Assembly: GCF_003947415.1 (NCBI RefSeq)
Contig: NZ_QHKL01000001.1
Location: 930,001 to 994,000, forward strand
DNA from: Amycolatopsis sp. WAC 01376
GTDB lineage: Bacteria; Actinomycetota; Actinomycetes; Mycobacteriales; Pseudonocardiaceae
Direction: 5' to 3'
Length of the DNA stretch: 64,000 nucleotides
The notes below the pieces were generated by a model. That model saw only the letters and a program-made list of their open reading frames with translations. It was not told the DNA's origin and did no database searches. The translations under genes and the position numbers were made by a program. Below are positions 17,695 through 26,551 of the stretch, piece after piece. Numbering within the stretch: position 1 is the stretch's first letter; the number at the start of each line of letters is the position of its first letter.

Positions 17695-19002
17695 ATGGCG
17701 AAGCGGCCGCCCAGTTTTCTGGTGACGTTGCTGCGTCGCGGCGCGCCCGCGCTGGCCACGGCGACGAGCGAGCTGTCCGACGAGGTCGGCGACCCGACAC
17801 CGATGCGCGCGCTCCGGCGGATCCAGCAGATGTCCGGTCCGATCGACACGGCTCATCGCGACAACCTCTTGCTCAGAGCCGCCCGCTACGTCGCCCTCGT
17901 CCCGCTGGTCTACCGGCTCTTCGCGGTGCCCGGCGCCTTCGGCGTCTACGTCTCCACGCACGGCATGATCGGGATCGGCCCGGTCGGGCTGGTGGCACTC
18001 GGGTCGGCCGCGCTCTCGCTGTACGGGATCCGGTGGATGCTGCGCTCGGCGCCGTTCCGCCCGCAGCACGCCGTCCGCCTGCTGGCGCTCGACCTCGTGT
18101 TCACGCTGCTCGCGCCACTCGCGGTGGGGGCGCTGGTGCCGGCTTCGGTCTTCACCGAGGCGATGGCGGTGCCCGGCAAACACCTGCTCGGCGAGGTCGC
18201 GTTGCTGGCGCTGGCGCTGGGCATGCCCGCCGCCGCGGCGCTCGCCCTCGTCAGCTTCCCGGTGCGGATGCTCGCGTCCCTGTTCGGCACCGGCCAGGCC
18301 GCGCCCGGCGACGCGATGGCCACCTTCCCGTCGATCCTCGGCGTGCTCTTCACCGCGAGCGGCGCCCTCGTCCTGATCGGCCTCGGCACCCGGCTCGCCC
18401 TCGCGTACGGCATCCGCAACGGCCGGATCGCCGAACGCGCCCGCCAGCACCGGATGCTGCACGACTCGGTGCTGCAGACCCTCGAAGCGATCGCGCTGGT
18501 CGACAAGGGCGACGCGGCCGCGCGGCTCGCGGAGGTGCAGCGGCTGGCGCGGGCGCAGTCGATGGAACTGCGGCGGACGATCGAGAGCGAGGCTTCGCAA
18601 CGCTCGGAGGCCGGGTCGCGGCCGCTGGGCGAGAAGCTCGCGTCGCTGGCGGCGGAGATGGCGCGCGACGGCCTGCGCGCCCAGCTCGTGATCGCCGAAC
18701 TCGACGACGACACGCTTTCGGAGGTCCGGCAGATCGCCATCCGCGACGCCGTCCGCGAGTCCCTGCGCAACACCCTCAAACATGCCGGGACGGACAAGGT
18801 CGTCGTGCGCGTCGAGGAGCGGGAAGGCGGCGTCACGGTGATCACCCGCGATCACGGTGCCGGGTTCAGCATCGACTCCCGGCCCGCCGGATTCGGGATC
18901 AGCGAGTCCATCACCGCCCGGCTGAACGAGGTCGGCGGGACCGCGAGGGTGGAGTCGGCTCCGGGCAATGGCACCAGAGTCACCCTTTGGGTGCCGTTCT
19001 GA
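17695..19002 (+). CDS. Orphan NarL-type sensor histidine kinase
   Basis: About 435 aa. An N-terminal region of about 80 residues is followed by a membrane part with some five hydrophobic segments (residues 75-235). Then come a HisKA_3-like helix with MLHDSVLQTLEAI (His256), and a HATPase_c domain with RESLRNTLKHAG (N box) and RDHGAGFSI plus FGISESI (G boxes). Start ATG 17695 is chosen for its GGGGG ribosome site; a GTG at 17671 is possible. No response regulator is adjacent. A methyltransferase gene follows after 16 bases, so both are probably co-expressed. The signal is unknown. Confidence 0.85.
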   Translation: MAKRPPSFLVTLLRRGAPALATATSELSDEVGDPTPMRALRRIQQMSGPIDTAHRDNLLLRAARYVALVPLVYRLFAVPGAFGVYVSTHGMIGIGPVGLVALGSAALSLYGIRWMLRSAPFRPQHAVRLLALDLVFTLLAPLAVGALVPASVFTEAMAVPGKHLLGEVALLALALGMPAAAALALVSFPVRMLASLFGTGQAAPGDAMATFPSILGVLFTASGALVLIGLGTRLALAYGIRNGRIAERARQHRMLHDSVLQTLEAIALVDKGDAAARLAEVQRLARAQSMELRRTIESEASQRSEAGSRPLGEKLASLAAEMARDGLRAQLVIAELDDDTLSEVRQIAIRDAVRESLRNTLKHAGTDKVVVRVEEREGGVTVITRDHGAGFSIDSRPAGFGISESITARLNEVGGTARVESAPGNGTRVTLWVPF

Positions 19003-19018
19003 CGGTAAACAGGAGAAC

Positions 19019-19870
19019 ATGAAGAAAACGGACGTCCTGGCCGAAGCGCTCACCGCGTACCGCGACGGTGACCAGGCCAAGGCCGCGGACCTCGCCGAGC
19101 GCGCCGGATCCACGCTCGGCCGCGAACTGCACCGGTACCTGACCGAGGACGGCGGCGGAGGTGTGTACGACCAGCCCGCCGCGTTCACGGAGTTCATCCG
19201 CGGCGGCGGGAACGTCAAGCTGTACCGCGTGCTCAGCGCCATGCTCGCCCGGCGCTACGGCAGCGTCGGCTCCCTGCTCGACCTCGGCTGCGGCGACGGG
19301 CTCGCCGTCGTCCCCGCGCTCGAACAGGCGGACCGGCAGCCGGGCCGCATCGACCTCGTCGAGCCGTCGAGCGCGCTGCTCGCGGAAACCCGCAAGCACC
19401 TCGGCGGCACCCATGGCCTGCACACCTGGGGCGTCACCGCGCAGGAGTTCCTCGCCCGCCACGACGACAGGCACTGGCAGCTGACGCAGTCGACGTTCGC
19501 ACTCCAGTCGATCCCGACGGCCGAGCGCACCGAGGTCCTCCGTGCGCTCCGGCCGCGCACCGCCTGCCTGGTGCTCGCCGAATTCGACGTGCCCGAGTAC
19601 GACGAAGACTCCGCCGAGTACCTGCTCTCCCTGGTCGTCCGCTACGAACGCGGGATCTCGGAGTACGGCAAGGCCGCGTCGCTGGTGGCGCAGGGATTTC
19701 TGCTGCCGATCCTGCTCGGCCTGGTCAAACCGGGGGCGGACCGCACGAACTGGGAACAGCCCGCCACCGACTGGGCTTCGCAGCTGAAGGAAGCGGGCTT
19801 CACCAGCATCCGGATCGAGCCGCTGGCGGACTACTGGTGGTCGCCCGCGGTGCTCATCACCGCGTCCTGA
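19019..19870 (+). CDS. SAM-dependent class I methyltransferase
   Basis: A 283-aa protein with the Rossmann SAM-binding motif LLDLGCGDGLAVV at about residues 82-94, the acidic motif II IDLVEPSSALL, and post-motif region QLTQSTFALQSI. Start ATG 19019 has AGGAG at 19011-19015. It lies 16 bases after the orphan histidine kinase. No small-molecule or protein substrate is evident. Confidence 0.83.
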   Translation: MKKTDVLAEALTAYRDGDQAKAADLAERAGSTLGRELHRYLTEDGGGGVYDQPAAFTEFIRGGGNVKLYRVLSAMLARRYGSVGSLLDLGCGDGLAVVPALEQADRQPGRIDLVEPSSALLAETRKHLGGTHGLHTWGVTAQEFLARHDDRHWQLTQSTFALQSIPTAERTEVLRALRPRTACLVLAEFDVPEYDEDSAEYLLSLVVRYERGISEYGKAASLVAQGFLLPILLGLVKPGADRTNWEQPATDWASQLKEAGFTSIRIEPLADYWWSPAVLITAS

Positions 19871-19889
19871 GTTTGACTACGTTGGGGGC

Positions 19890-20876
19890 ATGGGGATCCC
19901 GCTTTCCGCGCTCGAACTCGCCATCGTCGAGGACGGCCGCGCGGCCACCGAAGTACTCGCGTCGACAGTCGCCGTCACCGGAAAACTGGAGGAACTGGGG
20001 TATCACCGCGTCTGGATCGCGGAGCATCACGGCTCGCCCGCCATCGCGACGTCCTCGCCGCCGGTGCTGGCCGCGCATCTCGCCGCGGTGACGTCGTCGA
20101 TCCGGGTCGGCTCCGGCGGGGTGATGGCGCCGAACCACGCCCCGCTCGCCATCGCCGAGCAGTTCGCGACGCTTTCGGCGTTGAACCCCGGCCGGATCGA
20201 CCTCGGCGTCGGGCGCGGTCCCGGCACGTTCGACGAGAAGATCATCCGCGCGCTGCGACGGGGCGCGGACCCGGCGACGGACGACGAGTACCGCGCCGAC
20301 GTCGCCGAGTTGCTGGGTCATCTGGCCGGGGAGTCCGGTATCCGGGTGCTGCCCGGCGAGGTGCCGACGCCGCAACCGTGGCTGCTGTGTTCCAGCGCTG
20401 CCGGTGCCTCGCTCGCGGCCGAGCTCGGCTTGCCGATCGCGGCCGCGCATCACATCCGCCCGCAGCACACGGCCGAGGTGCTGCAGGCCTACCGCGCGAA
20501 CTTCAAACCGTCACGGTGGCGCGAAAAGCCGTACGTGATCCTCTGCGTCGAGACGATCTGCGCGGACACCGACGCGGAAGCGGCCCAGCTCGCCGGACCG
20601 TGCGCGGTGATCAAGTCGTCCCTGCTCAAGGGGGAAGGCGGCGACCTCGCCTTCCCGACCCCGGAACAGGCGGCCGCGCACGAGATGGCGCCGGAATCGG
20701 CCGAGCTGGTCGCCCAGTTCACCGCCGTGCAGGCACACGGCGGGCCGGAGAAGGTGGTGCGGTCGCTGAAGGACCTCGCCGCGGCCACCGGTGCCGACGA
20801 GCTGATGCTGACGACACCGGTGTACGACTCGGCGGCGCGGGCCCGGTCCTACGAGCTGGTCGCCGAGTCGATTTAG
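19890..20876 (+). CDS. Luciferase-like (LLM) flavin-dependent monooxygenase
   Basis: A 328-aa TIM-barrel protein of the bacterial luciferase superfamily, MsnO8-like subgroup. The family start LSALELAIVEDG and the typical blocks YHRVWIAEHHG, RVGSGGVMAPNHAPL, LGVGRGPGTFDEK and the closing GADELMLTTPVYD are present. These enzymes use reduced FMN or F420. It follows the methyltransferase gene by 19 bases and ends at a repeat-rich intergenic region. Substrate unknown. Confidence 0.88.
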   Translation: MGIPLSALELAIVEDGRAATEVLASTVAVTGKLEELGYHRVWIAEHHGSPAIATSSPPVLAAHLAAVTSSIRVGSGGVMAPNHAPLAIAEQFATLSALNPGRIDLGVGRGPGTFDEKIIRALRRGADPATDDEYRADVAELLGHLAGESGIRVLPGEVPTPQPWLLCSSAAGASLAAELGLPIAAAHHIRPQHTAEVLQAYRANFKPSRWREKPYVILCVETICADTDAEAAQLAGPCAVIKSSLLKGEGGDLAFPTPEQAAAHEMAPESAELVAQFTAVQAHGGPEKVVRSLKDLAAATGADELMLTTPVYDSAARARSYELVAESI

Positions 20877-20912
20877 TGCCCGATTTGGATGCTTTGCGCA
20901 GCTGTGAGAGGG

Positions 20913-20961
20913 GTCGTGAGTGGCGATGAGGGTTAGAGCCAAGGGTGTCTTAGGTACCTAC
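20913..20961 (+). repeat. 49-base intergenic repeat, copy 1
   Basis: Begins GTCGTGAGTGGC and ends TTAGGTACCTAC, with 25 less conserved bases between. Together with the copies at 21065-21112 and 21263-21311 it makes up most of the 544-base gene-free stretch 20877-21420, which otherwise holds only the hairpin at 21141-21182. Confidence 0.75.
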
Positions 20962-21064
20962 GTGGTTGAGGCTGCGGTTGATGCCAGGTCGCGGTCGTGG
21001 GGACATGAGAGTTCGACGCCGGGGCGTTGGAAGCACTGAAGGAGCCGCCCGCTCATCCTCGCGT

Positions 21065-21112
21065 CTCGTGAGTGGCGATTCGGGTTAGGCCGACCGTGTT
21101 CTAGGTGCCTAC
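21065..21112 (+). repeat. 49-base intergenic repeat, copy 2 (direct)
   Basis: Reads CTCGTGAGTGGCGATTCGGG, then GTTAG, and ends CTAGGTGCCTACG. It shares with copy 1 the start, the GTGAGTGGCGAT block, the GGGTTAG block and the end, at the same overall length. Confidence 0.7.
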
Positions 21113-21140
21113 GGCGGGTGGATCGGGATCGCAGGTCCGT

Positions 21141-21182
21141 GAAGGACTCCTTCCCTACCCTGAGAGTAGGGAAGGGCCCTTC
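21141..21182. terminator. Intergenic hairpin
   Basis: Arms 21141-21158 (GAAGGACTCCTTCCCTAC) and 21166-21182 (GTAGGGAAGGGCCCTTC) around a 7-base loop. It lies between two convergent transcription units (LLM monooxygenase and the toxin operon) and probably terminates one or both. Confidence 0.7.
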
Positions 21183-21262
21183 GCGCGCAAAACCCACTAC
21201 ATGAAGGACCCCTTTATGCACTTCAAACCTGGCATCACGCAAGAAGCGCCACAGGTCACGCA

Positions 21263-21311
21263 GTAGGTACCTAAGGGGAAGCTCGCCAGAACGACCTTTG
21301 CCACTCACGAC
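21263..21311 (-). repeat. 49-base intergenic repeat, copy 3 (inverted)
   Basis: The reverse complement begins GTCGTGAGTGGC and ends TTAGGTACCTAC at exactly the same 49-base spacing as copy 1, while the interior differs. Confidence 0.75.
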
Positions 21312-21420
21312 CCCACTCGCACCTGACCAGAGCCTTCATCCCGCCATCGACTCCGCCCGGGAAACCCGCCACGTTTGACGTTCGGCTCGATTTAGCCTGC
21401 GAAAACCCGCATCCAGAGGA

Positions 21421-23346
21421 CTAAACGCGGGAAAGCGCGCCGGTTTCGAGGTGCTGGGCGAGCGGCCGCGGCAGGACGTAGGCCACGGCTCCACCCGGCG
21501 TCCCGTTCCACGGCGCGGTGATGCCGGTGACCACGCGCAGCGGCCGCAGGACGCGGTACAGGCGGCGTTCGCGTTCGCGGTCCGCGGCCAGCGACGTCTC
21601 GATGAACCGCGCCGCTTCGGCGTGCACGAGGTTGCCGGTCTCGTTCCCGAACCGCTGCACCGTGGTGCCCGCCGGCAGGACGACGATCCGCTTGCGGCGG
21701 AAGAAGTTCAGCGGCGGTTCGCCGCGCAGCGGCAGGATCGGCCAGTCGGCAGGGTTGTCGGCCTCCTCGTTCGCGCCGGCCGTCGCCCGTGCCGGGTACA
21801 GCAGCAGGGTGCCGAGGAAGAACCGCGCCGCCTCTTCGAGTTTCGCGAACGCCACCGGCTCGTCCGTCGGCGGACGTGAGACCTCCCAGCCGCTCTCGGT
21901 GCGGCGCAACGTCCACAGGCCCGGCTCCGGGACCGCGTTCGCGCCGATCCGGTACGACGTCGGCGCGACGCCGTGTTCGGCCAGGCGCTGGTACAGGACG
22001 TCCAGCACCTCGACGGCCCGGATGTCGCGGGCGGGTTCGCCGTCGCGTTCGACGCGGGTGCGGATGCTTTCGTCCGGCAGATCCGCGGCGGTCTGCGGCG
22101 GCCGCGGCTTGCCGACGATCTCCGCTTCGGCGGTCGCCCGCACCAGCTCGCCGACCAGCGGCGGCCGGAAGCCGGCGGCCCGGATGTGCTCGACCAGCTC
22201 CGGCTCGGGCGGCACGCCGTACTTGCGCAGGTAGTGCGGCACGGCCGCGGGCCAGATCCAGACGCCGTCGGTGTGGAAGGCGTTCGGCACGTCCGGCGGG
22301 CCGTTCGGGGTGAAGATGTCCGGCTGCGGACCCGGCCGGGTCAGCGCCACCGGCGAGCGGAAGAGGTAGTCCAGTACGCCGCGCATCATTTCCGGCGGCA
22401 CCGGCGGCCGGTTGACGACCGGCCGTTCGCCCTCGTTGTGCACGTCGACGACCTTCGCGTGCCGGAACACCACGTCCAGCGGCAGGCCCGCCTTGGCCGA
22501 GAGCCAGGCCGGGACGTGCTTCTTGTCGCGCGGGAAGATCGCGAGTTCGGTCGCGTACGCGCGCGGCGACGGCTTGCCGCCCTCGTTCGGCGCCAGCCGC
22601 CACGTGGGTTCCTGCTCGGCGTCGAAGTCGAAGTCGAAATGCGATTCCGAGTCCAGCGTGAAGGTGCCCTGGAACCAGGTGCCGGTCTCGGGCTGGTTCA
22701 TCGCCGCGCGCAACCGTGCGAACAGCGAACCGAGCTCCGGCGGGGCCGCGATCGACACCGACACCGGGCCGTTGCCCTCGTCGCCGACCGAGCGGACCTC
22801 GAGTTCGGAGTAGTCGCCGACCTGCCGGAACTGGGCGCCGACCCGCTGCCAGCCCGGCGGCAGCACCCGCAGCAGGGTCCGGCCGATGGCGCGCAGCAGT
22901 GCGGCCTGGTCACCCGTTCCGGGCTCCGGCCGGGCCTCCGGCGTCTCGACGAAATCGTGCCTGGTCTGCCACAACGCCGTCAGCCGCGACGGCGCGGCCG
23001 TGGTCGAGAAGTCCGTCAGCCCCAGTTCGGCGGCGCGGGCCGCGTCCTCGCCAGCCCAGCGCAAGGTCAGGTCGCCGCCGCCGGTGCTCGGCGCGATCTG
23101 GAAGTGCTCGTCGTCGAACCGGCCGTACGACTGGAGGCTGAAGGTCGCGCCTGCCTCGCCGTTCAGCACCACGCGGGCGGGCCGCCCGTTCCAGTCGCGA
23201 TCGAACCCCTCCGGCGCCGCTTCCCCCGGCGGCGCGATGAGCAGCAGTGTGCCGTCTTCGGTCGACCGCTGGGCCGCGAAGACGGTGTCCCCCCAGACGG
23301 CGTACAGGCCATCCGGCCGCTCCGCCGCTTGAACCCGGTAACGCAC
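21421..23346 (-). CDS. YezG-like / TNT-related domain protein, last gene of the toxin operon
   Basis: A 641-aa protein. The N-terminal 140 residues (VRYRVQAAERPDGLYAVWGD) are a domain common in actinobacterial TNT proteins. A YezG/DUF600-like immunity fold follows at about 150-300 (FTLDSESHFDFDFD is diagnostic), then a linking region with HTDGVWIWPAAVPHYLRK. The C-terminal about 90 residues look like the tuberculosis necrotizing toxin NAD-glycohydrolase fold (QRFGNETGNLVH, then APWNGTPGGAVAYVLP). The canonical catalytic Gln in the GGGTQY-type motif reads Ala here. Start GTG 23346 has GGGGAGGGG upstream; the frame stays open to 23424. It is 40 bases after the ARH gene. Confidence 0.75.
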   Translation of the reverse strand: MRYRVQAAERPDGLYAVWGDTVFAAQRSTEDGTLLLIAPPGEAAPEGFDRDWNGRPARVVLNGEAGATFSLQSYGRFDDEHFQIAPSTGGGDLTLRWAGEDAARAAELGLTDFSTTAAPSRLTALWQTRHDFVETPEARPEPGTGDQAALLRAIGRTLLRVLPPGWQRVGAQFRQVGDYSELEVRSVGDEGNGPVSVSIAAPPELGSLFARLRAAMNQPETGTWFQGTFTLDSESHFDFDFDAEQEPTWRLAPNEGGKPSPRAYATELAIFPRDKKHVPAWLSAKAGLPLDVVFRHAKVVDVHNEGERPVVNRPPVPPEMMRGVLDYLFRSPVALTRPGPQPDIFTPNGPPDVPNAFHTDGVWIWPAAVPHYLRKYGVPPEPELVEHIRAAGFRPPLVGELVRATAEAEIVGKPRPPQTAADLPDESIRTRVERDGEPARDIRAVEVLDVLYQRLAEHGVAPTSYRIGANAVPEPGLWTLRRTESGWEVSRPPTDEPVAFAKLEEAARFFLGTLLLYPARATAGANEEADNPADWPILPLRGEPPLNFFRRKRIVVLPAGTTVQRFGNETGNLVHAEAARFIETSLAADRERERRLYRVLRPLRVVTGITAPWNGTPGGAVAYVLPRPLAQHLETGALSRV

Positions 23347-23386
23347 TATGTGTCCCCTCCCCAAGTTCCCCAAACCGGAGGTAAAT

Positions 23387-24505
23387 CTAGTGGGCCGGAT
23401 AGCGGGCGTACCACCGGTCGTCACCCGGCGCGTTCCCGCCGAACTCCGCGAGCGCGTCGTCCGCCAGCTGTCCGATCACTTCGCTCAGCTCCAGCTCCAC
23501 GAGCCAGCTCGTCTCCAGCTCTTCCTCGCCGTACATCGCGCCGACGAGGTTCCCGCAGACCGATCCCGTCGAGTCGCTGTCACCGCTGTGGTTCACCGAC
23601 GCGAGCAGCGCGACGTTCGGGTCCGTGGTGGTCAGCGCGACGTAGACCGACATGGAGAGCGCGGTTTCGCCGACGTTCCCCTGCCCGAGGGTCTCGAGCT
23701 TCTCCGGCGTCGGGGCCCCGTCCTTGGAAAGGGCGAGAGCTTGGTCCAGCGCGACGCTCTGCTCCTCGTGCCCCGGGTACTTCTCCAGTTCGGCACGGGC
23801 GGTCGCGAGGGCGTCGAGCAGCGGTTTCCCACGCAGCAGTTCGTGCACGATCACCGCGAAAGCACCCGACGAGAGATACCCGCTCGGGTGACCGTGCGTC
23901 AGTGCCGCGCTCTCGGCGCCGAGCCGGAACACCTCGGCGAGATCGTCCGACCACAGCGCGACCGGGGCCGCGCGCATGATGCCGCCGCAGCCCTTCGAGT
24001 TGTTCACCGGCTTGGCCATGCCGGCGCGCACTCCCGTCTTCCCGTACGCCTCCAGCTCGCCGAAGCAGGTGAGGCCGGGCGCGCGACGGCTGAACAGCTC
24101 GCGGTTCGTGATCAGCCAGCCGTCCGGTTCCGGGCTCGTGTTCTCCGGGCCGCGAGCCCGCTCCCACGAGACGCCCTGGGTGTGCAGCCAGCGCTGGTAG
24201 GCCAGCTGCAGTGACTGCTCGACCGGTTCGGCGATAGCAAAGGTCCCTTGCTCCCGCCGGGCGGCGGCATGGGCCCTGATCAGGCCTTCCAGGGTGAACA
24301 GCGTCATCTGGGTGTCGTCGGTGATCCGCCCGAGGCCGCCGTACGCGGGGATGAGACCGGTGATCCCGGCCGGTCCGGCGATCTCCCGGATACGGTCGAT
24401 CGAGTCGAACTCGGTCTTCGCGCCGAGCGCGTCGCCGAGCGCCCCCGCGTACAGGCTGCCGCGCAGCCGTGACCTGGTCGCCGGATCTTGAAGCCACTCG
24501 CGCAT
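23387..24505 (-). CDS. ADP-ribosylglycohydrolase (ARH/DraG family) with intact metal site
   Basis: A 372-aa all-helical ADP-ribosylglycohydrolase. Both binuclear metal motifs are present: ITDDTQMT with Asp63/Asp64, and NHSGDSDSTGSVCGN with Asp309/Asp311. Such enzymes remove ADP-ribose from proteins. In the Tre1/Tri1 toxin pair an ARH-family protein is the established immunity factor against an ADP-ribosyltransferase toxin. Its place in the same operon as two such transferase domains suggests the same role. A dispersed repeat (24231-24247) lies inside the frame and encodes GTFAIA. Start ATG 24505 is 4 bases after the preceding stop. Confidence 0.85.
   Translation of the reverse strand: MREWLQDPATRSRLRGSLYAGALGDALGAKTEFDSIDRIREIAGPAGITGLIPAYGGLGRITDDTQMTLFTLEGLIRAHAAARREQGTFAIAEPVEQSLQLAYQRWLHTQGVSWERARGPENTSPEPDGWLITNRELFSRRAPGLTCFGELEAYGKTGVRAGMAKPVNNSKGCGGIMRAAPVALWSDDLAEVFRLGAESAALTHGHPSGYLSSGAFAVIVHELLRGKPLLDALATARAELEKYPGHEEQSVALDQALALSKDGAPTPEKLETLGQGNVGETALSMSVYVALTTTDPNVALLASVNHSGDSDSTGSVCGNLVGAMYGEEELETSWLVELELSEVIGQLADDALAEFGGNAPGDDRWYARYPAH
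24231..24247. repeat. Dispersed short repeat, copy 2, inside a coding region
   Basis: GCGATAGCAAAGGTCCC, identical to the copies at 7749-7765 and 58271-58287. This copy is within the ARH gene and is read on the minus strand as part of EQGTFAIA, between the LIRAHAA helix and EPVEQSLQLAYQRW. Confidence 0.8.
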
Positions 24506-24509
24506 GTCT

Positions 24510-26546
24510 TTACTGATCTCCTCGTGGGTACCGGTTCGCGTCCCAGCGTCGCCGCTCTTCGGGTTCGCGGGGCAGGCCGAAGCGGTTGAAGTAGTAATAG
24601 GCGTCGCCCGCCATGGCGTCGACGACGCCGAGGCCGGGATACGCGGCGAGCCAGGCCTCCGGCAGACCGGGCACGGTGAGCCTGGCGCCCACCATCGCCC
24701 CGGTCAGCGCGACCGTCACCGCGCCGCCGCGAGCGGCCAGCGCGAGCGCGGCCTCGGGGTCGTGGCCTCGTTTGGCGGCGGCGAACAACGCCCTGCCGAG
24801 TACCGAAAGCGGCGTCCTGCCGTCTCCGATGCTGTCGAATTGCTCGACGTCATCGCCGTCAGTGCCGTCGACGTCGTTCCGGAGGTCGAGCACGGTCTTG
24901 ACCAGGTCGCCGACCTCGCCGCTGTACTCGTCGAAGCCCTCAAGGAAGTTCGCGACCGCCGGTTGGCCGTCGCGGGCCGCGAGCTGGGCGCGGAACAGGT
25001 TCACCAGCAGTTCGGCACCGTGGACGACCTCGTGGCCCGCCGCGGACCCGACCAGCTCACGGACCACCTTCATCGCGTAGAACGCATTGTCGGCGGGACC
25101 CTGCACGCCGCCGGTCACCGTCGCGGCGAGCGCGGTCGCCAGCATCGCCGAGAACTCGGCGGGCGGCGGGCCCGCGCCTTCGGTGGCTTTGGCGACCCAG
25201 CCGTCCGGCCGTCCGCCCGCGGGCAGCGACGCCGGGATCTCGGGTTTGTCCGGAGTCGGGTCCAGGCCGCGGATCACCGATTCGGTGTGGAACAGCAGCT
25301 GCCGGGTCAGCCCGCCGAGTGGCAGGCCGTCGGCGGGGTCCGCGCCCGAGCCGAGCGCGTCTCCGAGCGCGAAGCCGACGTACGCGCCGAGAAGCCGGGG
25401 GTACGCGAAGCTGCCGACAGGGAGCGTCGGGTTGTAGAACTTCCCGAACGTCCAGGCAGTCGGGCGAGGTTCGCCGTTGTCGTAAAAGTGCGTCACCAGA
25501 CCGTTGGCGAACAGGTCTTCGGGCAGCTCCGGCAGCGGACGGCCGTCGTGCTTCGCCCGGGAGCGCTCGAACGACAGCGTCGCGGCCCGCGTGTAGCGAG
25601 CGAGTTCTTCGCTGCTCAGGGTGTAGCCGTTGTCGCGAGCCTGGTCGACGAGACTCCGCAGGTTCGCGACGGCGGCGCCGTCGTACTCCCCGCTGAAGTA
25701 GGCGGGGCGCCCGACCGACTCGGGGCGCTCGGTTCCCACCGGGAGTTCGAGGTCGGCGACCTGCCGCAGTGTCTCCGGGTAGACGTTGAAGGTCTCCGGC
25801 CGTCCCGGGTTGACCAGCAGCCCGACGCCGGGGTTGTCCTTGGCCCGCCGCAGCAGCACGCGGGGCTGGACTCGCTGCCACATCGTGTACTCCGACGGCA
25901 CCTGCGCCTCGGAGGTGTAGACGACGAACCGCACTCCGGCGTCGCCGAAATCGCGGACCTGCAGGTGGCCGTCCTTCGCCGGGGCGAGGACGTCGAGGTC
26001 GAGCATCCAGTGGACGAACTCCTCCGGCGTGATCCACTCGACGCGCAGATAGCCGAGGAGCGTCTCGACGGGGCTTTCCGGTGCCGGGCGGCCGGAGAAC
26101 CGCGGCCCCGGCCGGTGATCCGGGTTCGCGCGGACCGCGCCGGTCGGCTCGCCGTAGAGCGTGTGCTGCTCCCAGCGCAGGATCGCCGCCTTCGGGACGG
26201 GCAGACCGGGGACCGCGTCCGGGTCGAACTCGGGATCGGCGATCTCGGTCCACCGGGTGAAGGCGTCACTGTCGTCGCCGCCCGCCGCCGAAACCGCCAT
26301 CAGCTCCAGGTCGAGCCGGATCTCACCGCCGTCGTCCGGCACGAACGCGACCGGGCTGGGAAAGAGGCCCATGCCGGGATCGGTCCCGTCGAGCCAGCCG
26401 ACGGTGTTGTAAGTGACGTTCCAGCCGTCGGTCGCGCGCACGACGTAGTCGCGGCGCACCCGCAACGCGCCGGTGCCCTCACCGCCGCGGCCAGCCAGCC
26501 ATTCCTCGACCCGGCTGACGGCTTCCTCTTCGTTCATCGTCCCCAT
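24510..26546 (-). CDS. Imm35/YrhB-like, SseB-like and degenerate ARH fusion protein (678 aa)
   Basis: The first about 80 residues (VSRVEEWLAGRGGEG, then TDGWNVTYNTVGWLDG) resemble the YrhB/Imm35 immunity fold. A middle part with VRFVVYTSEAQVPSEYTMWQ and LLVNPGRPETFNVYPETL resembles the SseB N-terminal fold. The C-terminal about 330 residues follow the ARH helical plan (LLGAYVGFALGDALGSGA) but lack the metal ligands: TDDTQMT is replaced by a GLTRQLLFHTE-type stretch and GDSDSTG by RGGAVTVALTG. Hydrolase activity is unlikely; a binding or immunity role is inferred. The start is ATG 26546 or ATG 26537, a few bases after the preceding stop. Confidence 0.7.
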   Translation of the reverse strand: MGTMNEEEAVSRVEEWLAGRGGEGTGALRVRRDYVVRATDGWNVTYNTVGWLDGTDPGMGLFPSPVAFVPDDGGEIRLDLELMAVSAAGGDDSDAFTRWTEIADPEFDPDAVPGLPVPKAAILRWEQHTLYGEPTGAVRANPDHRPGPRFSGRPAPESPVETLLGYLRVEWITPEEFVHWMLDLDVLAPAKDGHLQVRDFGDAGVRFVVYTSEAQVPSEYTMWQRVQPRVLLRRAKDNPGVGLLVNPGRPETFNVYPETLRQVADLELPVGTERPESVGRPAYFSGEYDGAAVANLRSLVDQARDNGYTLSSEELARYTRAATLSFERSRAKHDGRPLPELPEDLFANGLVTHFYDNGEPRPTAWTFGKFYNPTLPVGSFAYPRLLGAYVGFALGDALGSGADPADGLPLGGLTRQLLFHTESVIRGLDPTPDKPEIPASLPAGGRPDGWVAKATEGAGPPPAEFSAMLATALAATVTGGVQGPADNAFYAMKVVRELVGSAAGHEVVHGAELLVNLFRAQLAARDGQPAVANFLEGFDEYSGEVGDLVKTVLDLRNDVDGTDGDDVEQFDSIGDGRTPLSVLGRALFAAAKRGHDPEAALALAARGGAVTVALTGAMVGARLTVPGLPEAWLAAYPGLGVVDAMAGDAYYYFNRFGLPREPEERRRWDANRYPRGDQ

Positions 26547-26551
26547 TCCGT

